Assembly (NCBI RefSeq): GCF_947503795.1
Contig: NZ_CANNEZ010000002.1
Span: 1 to 64,000 of the forward strand
DNA length: 64,000 nucleotides
From: an uncultured Jannaschia sp.
GTDB lineage: Bacteria; Pseudomonadota; Alphaproteobacteria; Rhodobacterales; Rhodobacteraceae
Direction: 5' to 3'
Shown: positions 23,174-38,100 of the stretch, in pieces
How positions within the stretch are numbered: position 1 is the first letter of the stretch
Layout of the letters: every line of letters begins with the position of its first letter
Made by a program: the position numbers and the translations under genes
Notes under the pieces: generated by a model
What the model saw: only the letters and a program-made list of their open reading frames with translations
Database searches by the model: none
Told to the model about the DNA's origin: nothing

Positions 23174-26100
23174 TCAGTTCCGCGCGATGACCAGCGGCAG
23201 GCGCAGGACCGCGTCGTCGCGCGCCGTGCCCTGCGGCTGGCCAAGGAACCGCAGATCGAAGTTCAGGGGCAGCATCCGGGTGCTCGTCCCGTCCCGCGCG
23301 GTCGATGCGCGGTTGTCGGCACCGGTCGTCTGCACGAGTTCGGAGAGCACGTTGCCGCGATAGGAGCGCGCGGTGTCGACGGCGACATCCTCCAGCCTGC
23401 GATTGACCACGAGCGTCTCGCTTTCAAGGCGCCGTCCCTCCGCCAGCGTGAAGGTCACGCGGCCCGGCACGCGGATCCCGCCCACCTCCTCGAGCGCCAG
23501 AAGCTGCGCATCGGCATCGGGGACGATCCCGTCGAAGCTCGTCTTGGCGAAGAGGTCGAACCCGTTCTGGCGGAACCACGCCTCGGTGCCGATGACGACA
23601 TCCTCGGTCGCGATGGACGGGCCCGTCGTGGTGATCGTTCCGGTGCCGAAGCGCCCGAAGGACACCGTGGCCGCACCCTGCCGCGCGCCCGGACCGGCCG
23701 CGATGACGTCGAGATCGACGCGGGTGGCGGCCACGCCTCCGACGCCAGACAGGCGCAGGTCGACGCCGTCCTCGGGCGTCTCGTCCACGATCCGCGCGCG
23801 GATCACATCGGCCTGCAGATCGGCCTCGCCCTTGATATGCGCGCGGCCCAGCGTCAGCGTCGCCCCCGGCCCGCGCGCCATCAGGCGCAGCCGTTCGGGC
23901 GCCGGGATCTCGATGGTGCCATAGGGGTTCGGCCCACGGTAGACGAGGGCAAGCGCGCCCTCGTCGATCAGGTCCAGCGTCCCGGTCCCGAGGATATCGA
24001 TGGTCATGTCGCCCGTGGTCGAGAGGGTCAGCGTCCCGCCCGCGCCCGGCAGGCCGACCGACAGCGGTGCGTTGGCGTCAGAGGTCGTCAGTTCCAGATC
24101 GCCGGTCTGGGCCACCGCGTAGCGCGCGTCGAGCGGTCCGGCCGCCTCGGTGTAACGGACGTGATCGCGGGCATAGAGGGTCAGATCGCTGCCGTTGGTG
24201 ACATCGCCCCGGAACGCACCGCCGACCCCGTCGGTGAACGAGCCCCCGAAGGCGAAAAGCGCGACGCGCGGCGCGTCCATCAGGGCGGTGTCGCCAATCA
24301 GGTCGCCGCCCGCGGCAAGCGTGATGCCGTTGGCGGCGGTGACCGCCTCGACCGTCACGGCCCCATCCGCGAAGAGATCGACCTGGCCGCCCGGTGTCCG
24401 CAGGTTGCGCAGGGTGATGGCGTCGGTCTCGTAGAGATGCAGGTCGCCCGCCGTGACCTCCGCGTCGAGCGTGTCGAGCGCGACGGCCAGCCCCGAAGCA
24501 CCGGTCGCGGCACTGGCCCCGAGCCGCAGCGTCGTCACCGCGCCCGCCGCGTTGGCGACGAGTGCTGGGGCTGTAGCTCCCGTCCCGGCGGGATGCAGCG
24601 TGCCGCCGACCGTAAGGCGCAGCGCGTCGGCCGACGCGTTGCCCGTGGCGATCCGCCCGACCGTCAGGTCGCCGGTCACCTGCGCCGAGACCGGGCCGGA
24701 GGTCGCGGAGATCGACGCGCCCTCCGCCATCGTGACGTCCCGGTCGGCGACGAGGGCGATGGCGCCGTCCGCCACGATCCCGCCTGCCGCGACATGGGCG
24801 TCGCCGCCTGTGACGGCCAGGTTCAGCGCCGAACCAGCGCCCCCCAGCGCGATCCGCTCGATCGTGACATCCCGGTCGGCCAGCGTGACGTCGGCACCCC
24901 CGCCCGTCGTCCGCAAGTCGATCCGCGCGACACGGGCGCGGTTCAGGGTCATCGCCCCGCCGCTCGACAGTGCGACGCGCCCGCCGCTCTCGATCCGCGC
25001 GGCAGATAGGGTGCCGGTGGTGGAGAGAACAGCCTCGGAGGCCGCCACGTCGGTGGAGACGAGGTCGCCGACGGCGAGATCGCCGGCATTCGCGAGGTAG
25101 AGCCCCAGCGCGCGATCCGCGAGGGCCGTCGCGGTCGGGCCGTAGGACAGGCGCGCGACCCCGGTCGTCAGCGGCAGGTCCGCGCCGCCGATCGTGCCAC
25201 CGCTCCGCAGCGTCAGCCCGCCGCCTGCGACCGCGACGCCGGTGGACGCCGTGACGTCGAGGTCGCCATCGACCTCCAGCACGAGGTCATCGGTCGCCGC
25301 GAACCGGATCACATCCGCTCCACGCAGCACGAGATCGGCCCCGCGCCGCAGCGCCAGCCCACCACCCGCGGCACTCTCGAAGCGCCCGAGCACGAGATCG
25401 GCGGTCGAGAACACGTCGATCCCGCCCGTCCGCGACAGCAGGTCGACCTGTCCGCTCGCCCCGTCGGCGAGGCGCAGGCCCAGCGGCGAAGAAGCTGTGC
25501 CGATGGCGGCTGCGGCGATCACGATATCCGAGGCGATGATCCGGTCGTCCGCGCCCGTCCCGCTGGACGTGACCGCGCCGTCGGCCCGAAGGTCCAGCAC
25601 ACCGCCCGCGAAGGCCGAGGCGATGGGGATATCGCCCGAATGCCCGCCCGTGGCGGGCGCGCGCATGAAGATGTCGGTGCCTGCCCGAACCGTCAGCCCG
25701 CCCCCCGCAAGGACGCCGACGCTCAGGGGATCGGCGGCGCTGCCGATCCCGGCATCGAGCCCGGATTCGAGGACGATGTCCCGCCCGATCACCGAGACTG
25801 GAACCGCGCCGGTCTGCGTCATGGCCCCGCTGATCCGCAACTCGACCGCGGCCTCGCCCTCGATCGACGCGATGCGGGCGGCGGTCTCGGCGGCGAGGTA
25901 GATCTCGTTGGCCGCGCTCCCGGCCGACAGCGTGCCGGTGATCGCGCCGGTCGGGTCCGCGACGAAGGCGAAATTCACGTCCTCTTCCTGGCGGATGGTC
26001 GTGTTCCCTGCGGCATCCTCGCCCAGGTCTTCCTTGTCGGCCACGGCCAGCGCGGCGATATCGGCCTCGGTCAGCGACGCGCCCGCGACGGGCTTCACGA

Positions 26101-29100
26101 TCACGTAAGGATCGCGGATCTCGCCCACGCCGTCCCGCGCGGTCAGCAAGATGTCGCCCGGTGCGGTCACGTTGGGCGTCTCGATCCGGACCTTGGTGTC
26201 GCCCGTCTCTAGGACGAGGCCACGGCGGATGCTGCTGGTCAGATCGGCGATCGTCCACGCGTTGCCCTCGGTGATGCCCGCGATCTCGGACGCGCTGGCC
26301 GCGTAACGGTAGGACGCATCGAACGCGCCGTCCGCGTTCCACTGATCGTAGAGGTCCTGCTGGCCCGCGATATAGGCATCGACGGCGGCATCGCCCTGGG
26401 TGCCCGCGCGCATCTGCGCCTCGACCGAGGCGTCGAGCGCGAAGGTCAGGTCGCCCGTCCCGCCGGCGGCGGTGCGACGGGCCCAATAGGCGCGGTAGGC
26501 CGCGGTGTTGGCCAGCTCCAGCGCGTCGATCTGGGTCGTGCGGCGGGCGTCGAACGCCGCCGTTCCGACGGTCAGGCCCAGCTCCTGCGCCCAGAGATCG
26601 TTGAGCTGTGCCAGCGTGCGCGTGTCGCGCTGCTCGACATTATTGCGGTCGAGGATGCGGCCGGCCGCGGCGTCCAGCGTGACCGACCCTGTGATCGACG
26701 CGACCTCGCCCAGCCCCAGATCGCCCGCCACGTCGCGGATCGACACGTCGCCCTGCGCCGTGGCGTCGAGGCGTCCCTCCTCGGTGTCGAGGCGCAGGGC
26801 CTCCGGACCTGCCGCTCCGGCGCGGGCGATCATGCCGGAGCGCGCGGTCAGACTGACGTCGGAGCCCGAGATGCGCGCGGCGGCGGTGTCGGCCTGCAGG
26901 ATGCTCCCCTGCGCCTCGAGCGTGATGGCCCCGACCTGCGCCCCGAAGGGTGTGGCGCCGCGCGCCGTCGTCGAGATGGTGCCGATCCGCAGGTCGCCCG
27001 TCGTCTGGAAGAGGTCGATGCCGTTCGCCGCCGACGCGTTCAGCGTCGCGCCGTCGGTCAGGTCGAGCCGCATGGCCCCGCGCACGCCGCCGATCCGACC
27101 GGCCTCCGCGCTGAGCGACAGGTTCCCGACCTTCAGGTCCACGCCCGGCTGCGCCGTCAGGATGGACCCGGCCCGCGACGTGATCGCGGTATCCGAGAAC
27201 CGGTTGCTGAGGTCTTCGGACAGGATGACGTTGCCGCGCGTCATGATCGACGTGTCGGCGACCTGCGACCCGGAGAACCGCACCGCGATGTCGTAATCCG
27301 CCTTGAAGCGATGCTCGTGGCGCTCGGTCTCGAAGAACAACGCCGAGCGGCGGTCGATGATCTTGTGGCGACCGTTGAGTTCATCCTCGACCGCCCGGAG
27401 GGTCGGGTCGATGTCATAGATCAGCGAATAGTAGCTCTGGTCGCCGGGATAGATATTGAGGTCGCGCGTGAAGCCGGCCGACGGCCCCGACTTGTTGACC
27501 GGCGTAACAGGAAGGTCGCGGCTGGCGTCGATCTCGGCATAGAGGCTCGGGTCGATCTGGATGGTCTCGCGCCGGCCGTTCGCGAGCGTCACCTGATAGG
27601 ATCTCGTGTCGGGTGCGATCCGGGTGTTCTGGCGCGTGTAGGCGTAGCGGTAGGCGTAGTTCCCGACGGAAGGGGCGATCCGCGGCGCGTCGAACTGCGC
27701 CGATGCGAGATCCCGCGAGGTGCCGGCGACGATCCCCGCAGTGGAGTTCGGCACGAGCGCCTTGCGATACCACGCGCTCAACGCCAGTTGGCGCGACGGG
27801 GTCCAACTGCCGGTCACGATGGCGACGTCGTACTGGTCCATGCGGACGAGATAGGTCTCCTCGGTGATCGCGACGTAGTCCTGCCCTCGCGTCGGATCGT
27901 AGAAGAGCGTGCCGCCCGCGCCGGTCTTCGACGCCGTGATCTCGCGCGCCGGGCGCAGCAATTTGTTCTGCGTCGCGGGGTCGGTGTATTCCTCCAGACC
28001 GCCGCTGCCATCAGCCGCGAGATTGTTGTCGTAGACGCTGACGACGCCGCCGACGCTGCGGTAATCGGTCGTCAGGAACTGGCGGCGGCCGTCGACCGTC
28101 AGGTTCGACAGCTTCGAGAGGTCGGTGATCCGCACGAGCCCGGCCAGCGCCGTGCCATTGGCCGATCCGCCAAGATCGACGGAATGCAGCACGACATCCG
28201 TCATCGCCTCCGAGGTCAGCGTGAGCGAGCCGTAGCCGTCCACCGCCTCGAGCACGCCCGAGCCGGTCGAGACGACGCTCGACGTGATGTAGATGGCACC
28301 GCCCCGGACGCGCATGTCCTCGATCTCGATCTGGTCGGTCTCGTAGTTGTAGAAGATCCGCGCGTTGGTGTTCGACGAGATCTGGTCCGTCCGCACGACC
28401 CCCGGCCGGAACTCGGAGGTGGCGCTGTCGAGACGGACGCGCCCGGTGCCGCCCTGCGTGCGCAGGTTGGCCACGACCGTGTCGATCCCGGCGCCGATAT
28501 CGACGACATAGGCGCCCGTGCCCGCCCGGATCAGGGTGTTGATATTGGTGTATTCAGCCAGCAACGTCAGGTCGCGCCCCGCCGAGATGAACCCGCTGGG
28601 CGGCAGCGTGTAGAAACTCGCGACCGGGATGGTTCCCGTGCGATCGTAGCGCGACACGTTGCGTCCGAAGCCCACGACGAAGGTGTCGTAGAGAAAGTCG
28701 GAATAGTTCTCGGCCCCGTTCACGAGGTTGCGGTAGGTGACCGTCGGCGCGCCGCCCTTGTTGTCCACGCCGGGGATCGGGTCGACATTGATCGAGCCGA
28801 AGGGCGCGGTCATGGTCACGTCCTCGGCGGTGATCGGGGCGCCTTGGTTGATCGACCCGAGCTCGGTATTGATGATGACGTCGCCCGCGTAATTGGCGAG
28901 CTGTCCCAACACGTCCACATTGCCCACCGCCGCCGGCCCCGGCGACCCGGTCGACGGCTCGTAGGTCAGGATCGTGATGGTATTGGCCCCGTCCACGAGG
29001 CGGCCATAGCCGACGTCGAAATCGTAGAGCGGCGAGCCTGCTGCGATATTGGCCTGGTTGAAGGTGATCTCTCCGCCTTCGACATCCGTGATCTCGAGCC

Positions 29101-32100
29101 CGCTGACGTTGAGCTGCGCGCCCGAGGTGGACTGGACGAGAATATCGGCCTCGCCCGCCGCATAGAGCGATCCCGTCGCGCCTCCGGTCAGGGCGTCGCC
29201 GGTGATCCGGACGCTGCCTTCGGAGGCGCGCAGGTAGTCGACCGTGATGACGCTGGACGTCTGGCCCGCCAGCTCGGCACGACGGGTGACCAATACGGCC
29301 TGGCTCGCGGTATAGCGCGCGGCGTCGGCGCCGGAGGTCGCGGGGTCGTCGATCAGGTCCTGAAGCTCGGCGATCCGTCTTGTATAGAGGGCACCCAGAT
29401 CGACATCCCGCTCGACCCGGTAGAGGCTCGGGTCCGGCGCGTCGGCGTCGCGTTCGAAGACGCCGCTGTCGAGGCTCGTCTCGACCTGGCTGTTGTCGAG
29501 CACGTCCGCCTCGTTCAGCGCGAGGATGCGGCGGGCGAAGGCTCCGGCGCGGACCTCGCCATCGACCGTCACGGTGCCGCGGCCGGTATCGGTGCTCGTC
29601 CCGCGCTTGATATCGAGGACGAGCGAGACGCCCGCCAGCGACGCCGCATCCGAGATGAGCTCGCGGTAGAAATCCTTGCCGAGGCCGTAGCCGACGACGT
29701 TCCGCTCGCCCGCTGTCGCGTCGATCGTGATGTCCTGGTAGGCGATGACGCGGGTCGCGGCCCCGATATTCACCTCGGAGGTGAGGTTGGCCGTCGCGTC
29801 CGCGATCGGGTCGATATTGATCGGGATGGCGGTCCGGTTGAAGGACCGCGCCTCGGCGTTGACGTCGATCTCCTGCGCGCCGCTGCGCCCATAGCCCGCG
29901 CGCAGTACGATGTCGCTGTAGGACAGGAGATCCGCACCGGGCCGGATGTTCACCTGGTTGATGGCGTTGAGCGTGGCGTAGGTCGAAGCGGACGCCGTGC
30001 CCGCGAGACCGTAGGAGGTCGAATGCGCTTCGGCGCGAATATCCGAGGAGCCGCCGGCATAGATTTCCAGATCGCCCGCCGCGATCAGCCGGACGGCCCC
30101 GATCTCGACGCGCCCGACCTGCGTGACATCGACATCGCTGCGCCCGATCGGCGAGGCTAGCGCGCCGCCCGCGTCGAGGATCAGCTTGTCCTTGATCGAT
30201 AGTGTCGTCTCGGACCCGATGAAGAAGGACCGCGCGCGGTTCGGGTCGCCGATCTGCACCATCAGCGCGGCGTCCTCGACGGTCACGTCGGTCGCGAAAC
30301 CGGCTTCGATATCCGACGAGATGGCCGCCAGCGCGACCCCGCCGCCCGAAGCCGACTTGATGTTGTAGGGGCCCGTGGGCCGCGTCAGCTTGGAGGTCGC
30401 GGCGACGATGAAGGCGTTGGCATAGGCGTCGGTGCGCCCGCCGATCAGCACGTCGACATCGCTCGCGATGCTGCTGGTCGCGACCGCGCCCGACACGCCC
30501 AGCAGGGCGGCACTGGTGTTATCAAGCTGGCTCTGGAGCGTGACATCCTCGGAGGCACGGACGCTCAGGCCGCCGTTGAGCCGCGTGGACTCGGGGTCGA
30601 GCGGGTTGCCCGCCGTAAGGACCACGCGGCCCGCGGCGCCCGCGCGGGTCGCGCCGACGGTCGTGCGCGTCTCGGTGTCGACATGGCTGCGTGCTTCGGC
30701 CCCCGCCCCCGCGGCCAGGCCGCCCGACCCGGAGGTCACGTCGACCGTCACGGCCTGGCGGTTGTCGCTGGCGACGTAGAGCGTGCCGAACGTGCTGATG
30801 GCGCCGCTGTCGATCTCGGTCAGGACGCGGCCCCGGCGCCCGTCGCCCTTCTGGCCCGCTTCGGCGATGACGACGCCGATGGCCAGCGCACCGGCCGTGA
30901 TGCCCGACGCGGTGGCCTGGCTGCCATAGCCCGCGGCCCGCGTCTCGATCAGCACGCGGTCCACCCCGAGGATCGTGGTCCGGCGATCCGGATCGTCCCC
31001 GTCCTCGACCCGCGTGCGCGCGGTGTAGTTCGACAGCGCCCGCGCCACCGCGCCGCCGCCCGCGACGATCCCGCCCGCGCCCGCCGTCGCATCCGCCACG
31101 ACGTTGGTGCCGCGCGCATTCGACAGTTCCGTCAGGATCTCGACATCGACGGCGTCGATCCGGACGCCGCTCAGTGTCGTGGTCAGAACCGCGTCGCCAC
31201 GAGCCTCGGCAGTCGTCACCCCGACGGCCAGCGCCCCGAGCGACAGGCCCCGCGCCGTGGCGATGCTACGCGCCGCACTGGTGTTGCGCAGATCGAGCGT
31301 CCGGGCGTCGATGGTGGCCCGCGTCAGGGCGATCCGCGTGGCGCCCCGCGCCTCGGTGGTCGAGATCGCGCCGCTCATACCCGCCAGCGTCCCGCCCTGC
31401 GCGCTTTGCGTCGTGGCCGACACCCGGCCGTCGTCGCTCGCGGCAAGGGTGACCGCGCCGCTGTTGATGATCGCCTCAGGGCCGGTGCCTCGGCCAATAT
31501 CGATGTCGGAGGTGCCCCGGTTCGTCGCGGTGGCGATGGCCGCGCCGATCGATGCGGTCGCCGAGAGGCCGATGCTGGTGACTTCGGCGGCGACGGTGTC
31601 GGCCCGGCGGCTGGTGATCGCGACCGAAGATTGAAGGGCCGCGGCGGGGTCGCCTGTCGTCACCGCCGCGCCGTAATCGGTGGCAGCCGTATTCCCGATG
31701 CGGACCCCGTCGGCGATATCGACGCTGGTCCGGGTCGCGACGTCGACGACCACGAGCCCCGCGCCCACATTGCCGAACGCCGATGCGGCGGCAGCGAAGA
31801 CCGTCGCGTCGACCGAGTTCCCGCCGGGCCGCGATCCACTGGTGCTGGCGATCGCGATCGCCCCGTCTGACAGGATGGCTGCGCCTCTGCCGATCGCGAC
31901 CGTCGCCGTCGATGACAGCTGCGTGACCCCGACGGCCGCCGAAAGGCTGGCCGCGGAGGCCGAGACCACGCCGACCCGCTGCGACAGGCCGTTTGCGATG
32001 CTCGCGTCGATATCGATCCGGTCGGTGGCTGTGAGTATCGCGTTCGCGCCGATGGTCACGCCGACATTGTCGGTCCGCCCGCTCGTCCCGATGGCGAGCG

Positions 32101-35100
32101 TGGCCTGATCGGCCTCGACACCGGAGGCCGCACCGTCGGCGCCTGCGCGCGTGGACATCCCGCCCAGCGATCCGGCGCCGCCATCCGACGTCGGGTCGCC
32201 CGCCAGCGCACCCGTGGCCGCCCCGACCAGTGCCGCGCCCTCGCCGCTTGCCTCGGTCGCGAGGCCGCCGAGATTCAGGATCGAGATCGCCGCCGTCAGG
32301 GTGCCGCCGCCGACGCTGGCCATTCCGACCTGTCCCGTCACCTGGCGGTCGGCGGTGGAGTTTATATCGAGGCTGCCGCGGGCGGTCAGCCGGGCCTCGT
32401 CCCCGATCAGGACAGACGCATTCCCCGCGAAATCCACGTATTCCAGCGATCCGCCCGCGCCCGCCCCGCCCGCGGCCAGGACACCCACATCATTCGTCAG
32501 CCGCGTCTGTTCGGTCGCGGCGATGGCCACGTCGGCGCCGGTCACGGTCTGCGCGTCGCCCAGATCGACCAGCGCGCGGCTCTCCACCAGGTCGATGGCG
32601 CTGCTGAACGCGACGAAGCCGCCGCCTGCGGCACCCGAGATCGCGGTGTTGGTGACGACGTTCTCGACCGTTGCGGCGATCTCGACATCTCCCTCGGCGG
32701 CGATGACGCCGGGGATGTAGGTCGGTCGGATGTCACCGAGGATGCCGTCCGGCCCGACGACGTCGCGCAGGTTGTAGCGCAGCTCCGTGGCGCCCCGGCT
32801 GCGGACCTCGGCGGACGCGGCGAGCACGTTGACCAGCACGCTCCCCGCGCCGGCCCCGCCGCCGCCCGCGACATTGCCCGCCAGCCCCGTGATGTCCGAG
32901 GCGGTCGTCGCCGTCACCGCCGCCGTGCCGCGCGACGTGATCCGGGCGCCCGCCAGGTCGACCAGCGCGGCGCTGCGGATGGCGCTGTAGGCCACGCTGG
33001 CCGCGCCCGCGGCCTTGCCCCCGGCGGCCCCGAAGGACATCACCGAAAGCCGCGACGACACGTCGGCATTCACGTCCACGGCCGACGAAGCGCCGATGCG
33101 CGCGGTGTTCACGCGCACGGTCGCGGTGCTGTCGATCAGCGTGCCCGTGCCCGATGCCCCGACCGATGCCCCCCCGGACACGGCGGCCGCGACGGCGAAG
33201 GTGTCGGCGGCGTTGGACACGCGTGCGGCCACCCGCGTCGCCTGCGCCGCGTCGGTGACCAGCGTGCCGCCTGCCGCAACGCCCAGTGCGCCGAGAATGT
33301 CGAGCGTGCCGCCCAGCTCCGAGGCCCCGGCGGCATCGAGCGTGGCGAGCAGGTTCAGCTGGACGTCCCGCCCGTCGCCCAGCGCGACCAGCGCATCGTC
33401 CGAAAGGGTGTTGTAGACGAAGATCCCCGTCAGCGCGGCGTTGCCCGCCGCCGCCGCACTGACCGCCAGCGCCTCGACCTCCGTGTCGGCGAAAGCGTCG
33501 ACGGTGGCGCCCCGGCGCACGCCCAGCCGCGCCCCGAGGTCGTGCGCCGCCTGGCCGAACGCCTGTACCACCGCGGCATCCGTGATTTCGGTCGTGACGC
33601 TGTTGTCGGTCCTGTTGACGGTGATGGACGCGCCGATCCCGGCGGTGCCGCCACCGCTGAGGTTGCCGTTCGCATTCGGGATAGCATCGCCGCCGCCCAG
33701 AAGCGTGATCCGCGTCTCGGCCTCGGAGAGAAGGGCGAGGCTGCCGCGCGCCATCAGCAGGGGCGCGCCGCTGCCGGTGCTGTCGCGCACCCGCGTGGCG
33801 ACCGTGTTGGCGACGTCGTTATAGGTCGCCGTGCCGTTGATGCCCGCCGTGCCCCCGATCGCCGCCGAAAGCGCGAGGCCCGACGCCGTGACGCGGGCCG
33901 CCGACCGCGCGGCGAGGTTGCCGCTCGTGACGATGCGGCTGCCGTCGAGATCGGTCAGCACGTCCATGCCCGTCCGGTTCACCGCGATGGCGAGGCCCGC
34001 CGCGCCGGTGCCCGACTTTCTGACACCCAGCGCGCGCGCGGTCAGCGTGGCCGCGCCCAGCGACCCGATCTCCACGCCGCCGCCCGTGACCTGCGACCGG
34101 CGCAGGATCGTCTGCGCGCCGCCGTTCTGGATATTCGTGGTGATCGCCATGCCGAGGGCCTTGGTCGACCCGACCGAGAGCGCGCCGCCATAGGCCCAGA
34201 GCGCATTGCCGGCCTCGGACGCGATGGCGATGGCGGGGCCGTCCGCCTCCGTTTCGCTCAGGCGCGTCTCCGCGCGGCCGTTCACCGTGTTGACCACCGC
34301 CGCGCCCGCCAGCGACAGCTTGCCCAGACCCGCTGCCGCCGCGGCGCCGTAGACCTCGAGTTCGGTCAGCGACCGGAGCGAGAGCGCACCGCCCGTCAGC
34401 CGCGCCCGCGTCGCGTCCAGGAGGGCATCGCGGTTCGACACGTTCACCGCCACGCCCAGACCCGCGCTGGTCATGCCGCCCGCACCGTAGGACACCGCCC
34501 CGGCGATCCCGAACTGCTGGCCCGTGTTCGCCGCGAGCACCGACGTCACTGTCCGCGTGGTCACGACCGCGTCGGTCAGGCTCACGCCCGTCTCGCCGCC
34601 CTCGATATTCGTCGTGACCGACCCGGCCAGCGTCACGAGCGCGTTCTTTCCGCCCGCGCCACCCACCGCGACATTGACGCTGCGGGCCGCGTCGCGGGCC
34701 TCGGCATCGACGCGGCGGCCGTCGATGGTCACGCCGCGAAGCGCCACGCGCGTGTCGCGGTCATCGGTCTTGACGGCGACGGCCCCCGCAAGCGCGTTGG
34801 CACCGAGATCCAGTCCCAGCCCGTAGGCCACGCCGCCCGCGAGGCCGATATCAAGCGCCGTGTTGTCGGCCAGAAGCGCTAGATCCTCGGTCAGGTCGAT
34901 GCGCGAGGCCGTGGTGATATTCGTCTGCGCGTCATTCGTGCGGAAGAGATTGAGCACGACCGCGCCCGACACGGCCCAGCCCGCCGATCCCGTGGCGCCG
35001 CCCGCATCGGGCGCGGTCTGGTTCTCGGCCTGCGCCTCGACCGCCGCCGCGTCGTCAGCATCGAGGAAGGCGGTCGGCACCGCCAGTTCCTGATCGTTGT

Positions 35101-38100
35101 CCTCGGCCCCCTCGGCCGCCGATCCGGCCGCCGACCCTGCGACCTTCGATCCGGCCAGTGCGCTGCCGAAGACGAGGCCCGTATTGCCCGCCCGCAGGCT
35201 GAGCGAGCGGGCCGAAATCACGCTGTCGACGGTGGCTGCCTGCAACGCGGCGTTGTCGGCGCGGCCGATCTCGGCCCGCGTGTCGCGCCGCACGAGGTTG
35301 ACGACGCCCGACGCCCCGAACGCGATGCTGCCGCTGCCGCTCTTGGTGCCCGCAAGCGAGAGCAGCATGCTGCGGTCGATGGCTTCGATGCGGATATCCT
35401 CGCGCGCCGCGACGCGGGCCGTCTCGCCCAGACGCGCGACGGTCGTCGTCTCAAAGAGGTTCGCCGCGACCGAGCCGTTGATCGAGGCCTTCGCCGCCGA
35501 TCCGCCCGCGCGCGCGACACCGATCTGGATCACGTCCGTCTCGGCGAGGATGTTGAGGTCGCGCGCCGTGATGACCGTGCCCGAGCCGACCTCGGCCAGA
35601 ACCGAGCTGAGCATTCGCGGCACCGAAACCGACGCCCCGATCAGGTTCGACGCGGTGCCCGAGGGCGCCAGCCTCGAGCCGCCTTCGGAGGCGGCGGACA
35701 TGTGGGTGAACACGGCCTCCTGCCGCGCGCGGACGGTGACGTCACCGGCGGTCGTGACGCGAGCGCCGTCGGCGATCCGGGCGACGGCGGAATTGTCCGT
35801 CTCGAAGACGTTGATATTCGCGCCCATGGCGTAGCTTTGGTCGTTGCGCGCCGACGCCGCCTGCACCGATTTCGAACCGGTCGACGTCGTCGCGAACACG
35901 AGGCCGTCCGTCGCGTCGTCGAGATCGGGCAGGTCGCCGGCCCCGCCGGTCACGAAGCCCGGATCGATGGTCGAAAGCTCGTCCATGAAGACGGCCCAGC
36001 GCTGCCGGAAGTTGGTCAGCTGCTCGGTCGTCTGGTATTGCGTCACCGCGTCGACCGTCACGTCGGCGGCCGTGACCGTCGCGCCGGTGCCGATCTCGGC
36101 CCGCACCTGGCCCGCCATCTGCGACATCGAGAAGGCGCTCACGAGCACCGTGTCCGTCCCCTGCTCCGGCCCGCGCCCGAGCCCCGGCAGGCGGGAGATG
36201 AAGCTGTTGACGTCCTGCGTCTGCGCGCGGACGGTCCGGTTGAGTGCTGCGCCGCCCTCGTCGAAGCGACCGAACCGCTCGGTCGCGGCGAGCGTCAGCG
36301 CACCGCTCAGGTCGACCGTCGGCGCGGCCAGCGTCAGGTCCGCGCCGCTGCCCGACGGGTCGCGATAGCTGCCGCCCAGCGTGGCGAAGGTCTGGGCGGT
36401 GTCGATCTGGATGTCGAAAGCGAGGCTTGTCGCGAGCTTGTTCTTCGTCGCGTCCTCGTCGCTGCCCTCGCCCTGCAGGCGCGACCGCACGGCGATGGCC
36501 GCGACCTGTCCGGCGGCGGCCGCGGGCGATGTCGTCGCCAGCGATCCCGCCGTGTCGGGGCCGCCGAGCGTGCTGACCGTCTCGCTGGCAGTCTCGAAGC
36601 GGATCGTCTCTGCCTTCAGGGACATGTCGCGCGCGGTGATCTGGCCGCCGATGGCGGCCTCGGTAAAGCTCGACCCCAGCGAAACGGTGACCGCGACCGC
36701 GCCCTGGCCGCCATTGCCCGCGCCGACGCGATTGGTGATCTCGCGCGATTTTCCCGTCAGGGCCGCCGCGCGCAGATTGCCGTCGCGTGCCGTGATCGAG
36801 CCGCCGCGCACCAGAAGCTGGTTGTGGCTGTTCTGCGTATTCACGACCGTCGAAGCCGCGAAGCCGCCCAGACCGGCGGTCACCAGCTCGATATCGACCG
36901 CCTCGCTCACGCTGCTGGTCAACGCGATGTCGCCCGCGATCGCGGTCAGCGCGCTGTCGTCGATCCGGACGGTGGCGGTGACATCCGTGACCGACGTCGC
37001 CGCACTCAGGACGAGGGCGAGCGGATCGATCGCGACGTCCACCCCGGCATTGGCATGCACATAGAGCGACTGGGTCCGCGGATTGAACCCGTTGGGCAGC
37101 CGCGTCAGCGCCGATAGCGGATCGCCGGCAAGCGCGGTGTAGCCGCGTGTCTGCATGCCATCGGCGCGCAGAACGCCATTGTCGGCGATATCGCCCTCGA
37201 CCGCATCGGGCGCCATCGCCGCAAGCCCGGCCCCGGACCAGTTGCCGCGCGCGGTGAGGGTCGAGTTGGTGATCGCGATGGTCGCGGTCGCGTCGAGATC
37301 GCGGATCTGGAGCGGCGCCAGTTGACCGAACGCATCCGCGCCCGTGCGGGCAAGCGCGTCGAACCCGTCCGAGAGCAGGGCGAATGCCGCTGTGATGGCG
37401 CCGTCATCCTCCTCGGACTGGTCGATCTGCCCCTGCACCGCGGCGGCGGTCGCGTCGTCGATGCTGTTGCTGCTTGCGGCCAGCGCGGAGACCACGATCG
37501 CTCCGCCGGTCAGCGTGGCGCCGGTCACGGCGATGGTGGCGGTGGCACCGATCTCCGCGACGGGCAGGCCGATCTCGGCCATCGTCTGGTCGGCCAGAAG
37601 GGCGATCAGGCCGCCCGCATCCGGTCCCGCCACATCCGCGTCGAGAGCCGCACCGGCCGCCACGTCGATGGAGGGTGCAATCAGCGAAAGGTCACCGCCC
37701 ACCGCGCCGGAGGTCGTGTCGATCCGGGCGTTGGCCTCGACCGCGATCGCGCGGCGCGCCAAGGCGGCCAGGTCGCCGCCGCCGGTTGTCGTCGTCCCCG
37801 CGAAGGCGATGTCGCGCCCGTCGAGAAGCGCGCCCCCCTCGGGGCCGAGATCCATCGTCGCGCCGAAGCGGACCGATGCGCCGCTGACATAGAGGAACCC
37901 GCCCGAACCGCCCGCCGAGGCCGCATCGACCGTGCTGCCCGCCTCGAATGTCAGCACGCTGTCGGGCGCGCCCACGAAATCGCCGTCTTCGGCGCCGCCG
38001 AAGAGGATCGTGCCGCCGTCCAGTGCCATGCCCGACACGTCGAGGACCGCGCCCGAGCGGATCGTCAGCGACGAGGCGACCGCGCCGTTGATCTGCCCGC

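Noticed and set aside
27311-30160. A 949-codon plus-strand open frame, with other long frames opposite the giant exoprotein
   Set aside because: The translation is Arg/Asp/Gly/Val-rich low-complexity text without motifs, as expected for the antisense of a GC-rich beta-helix gene.
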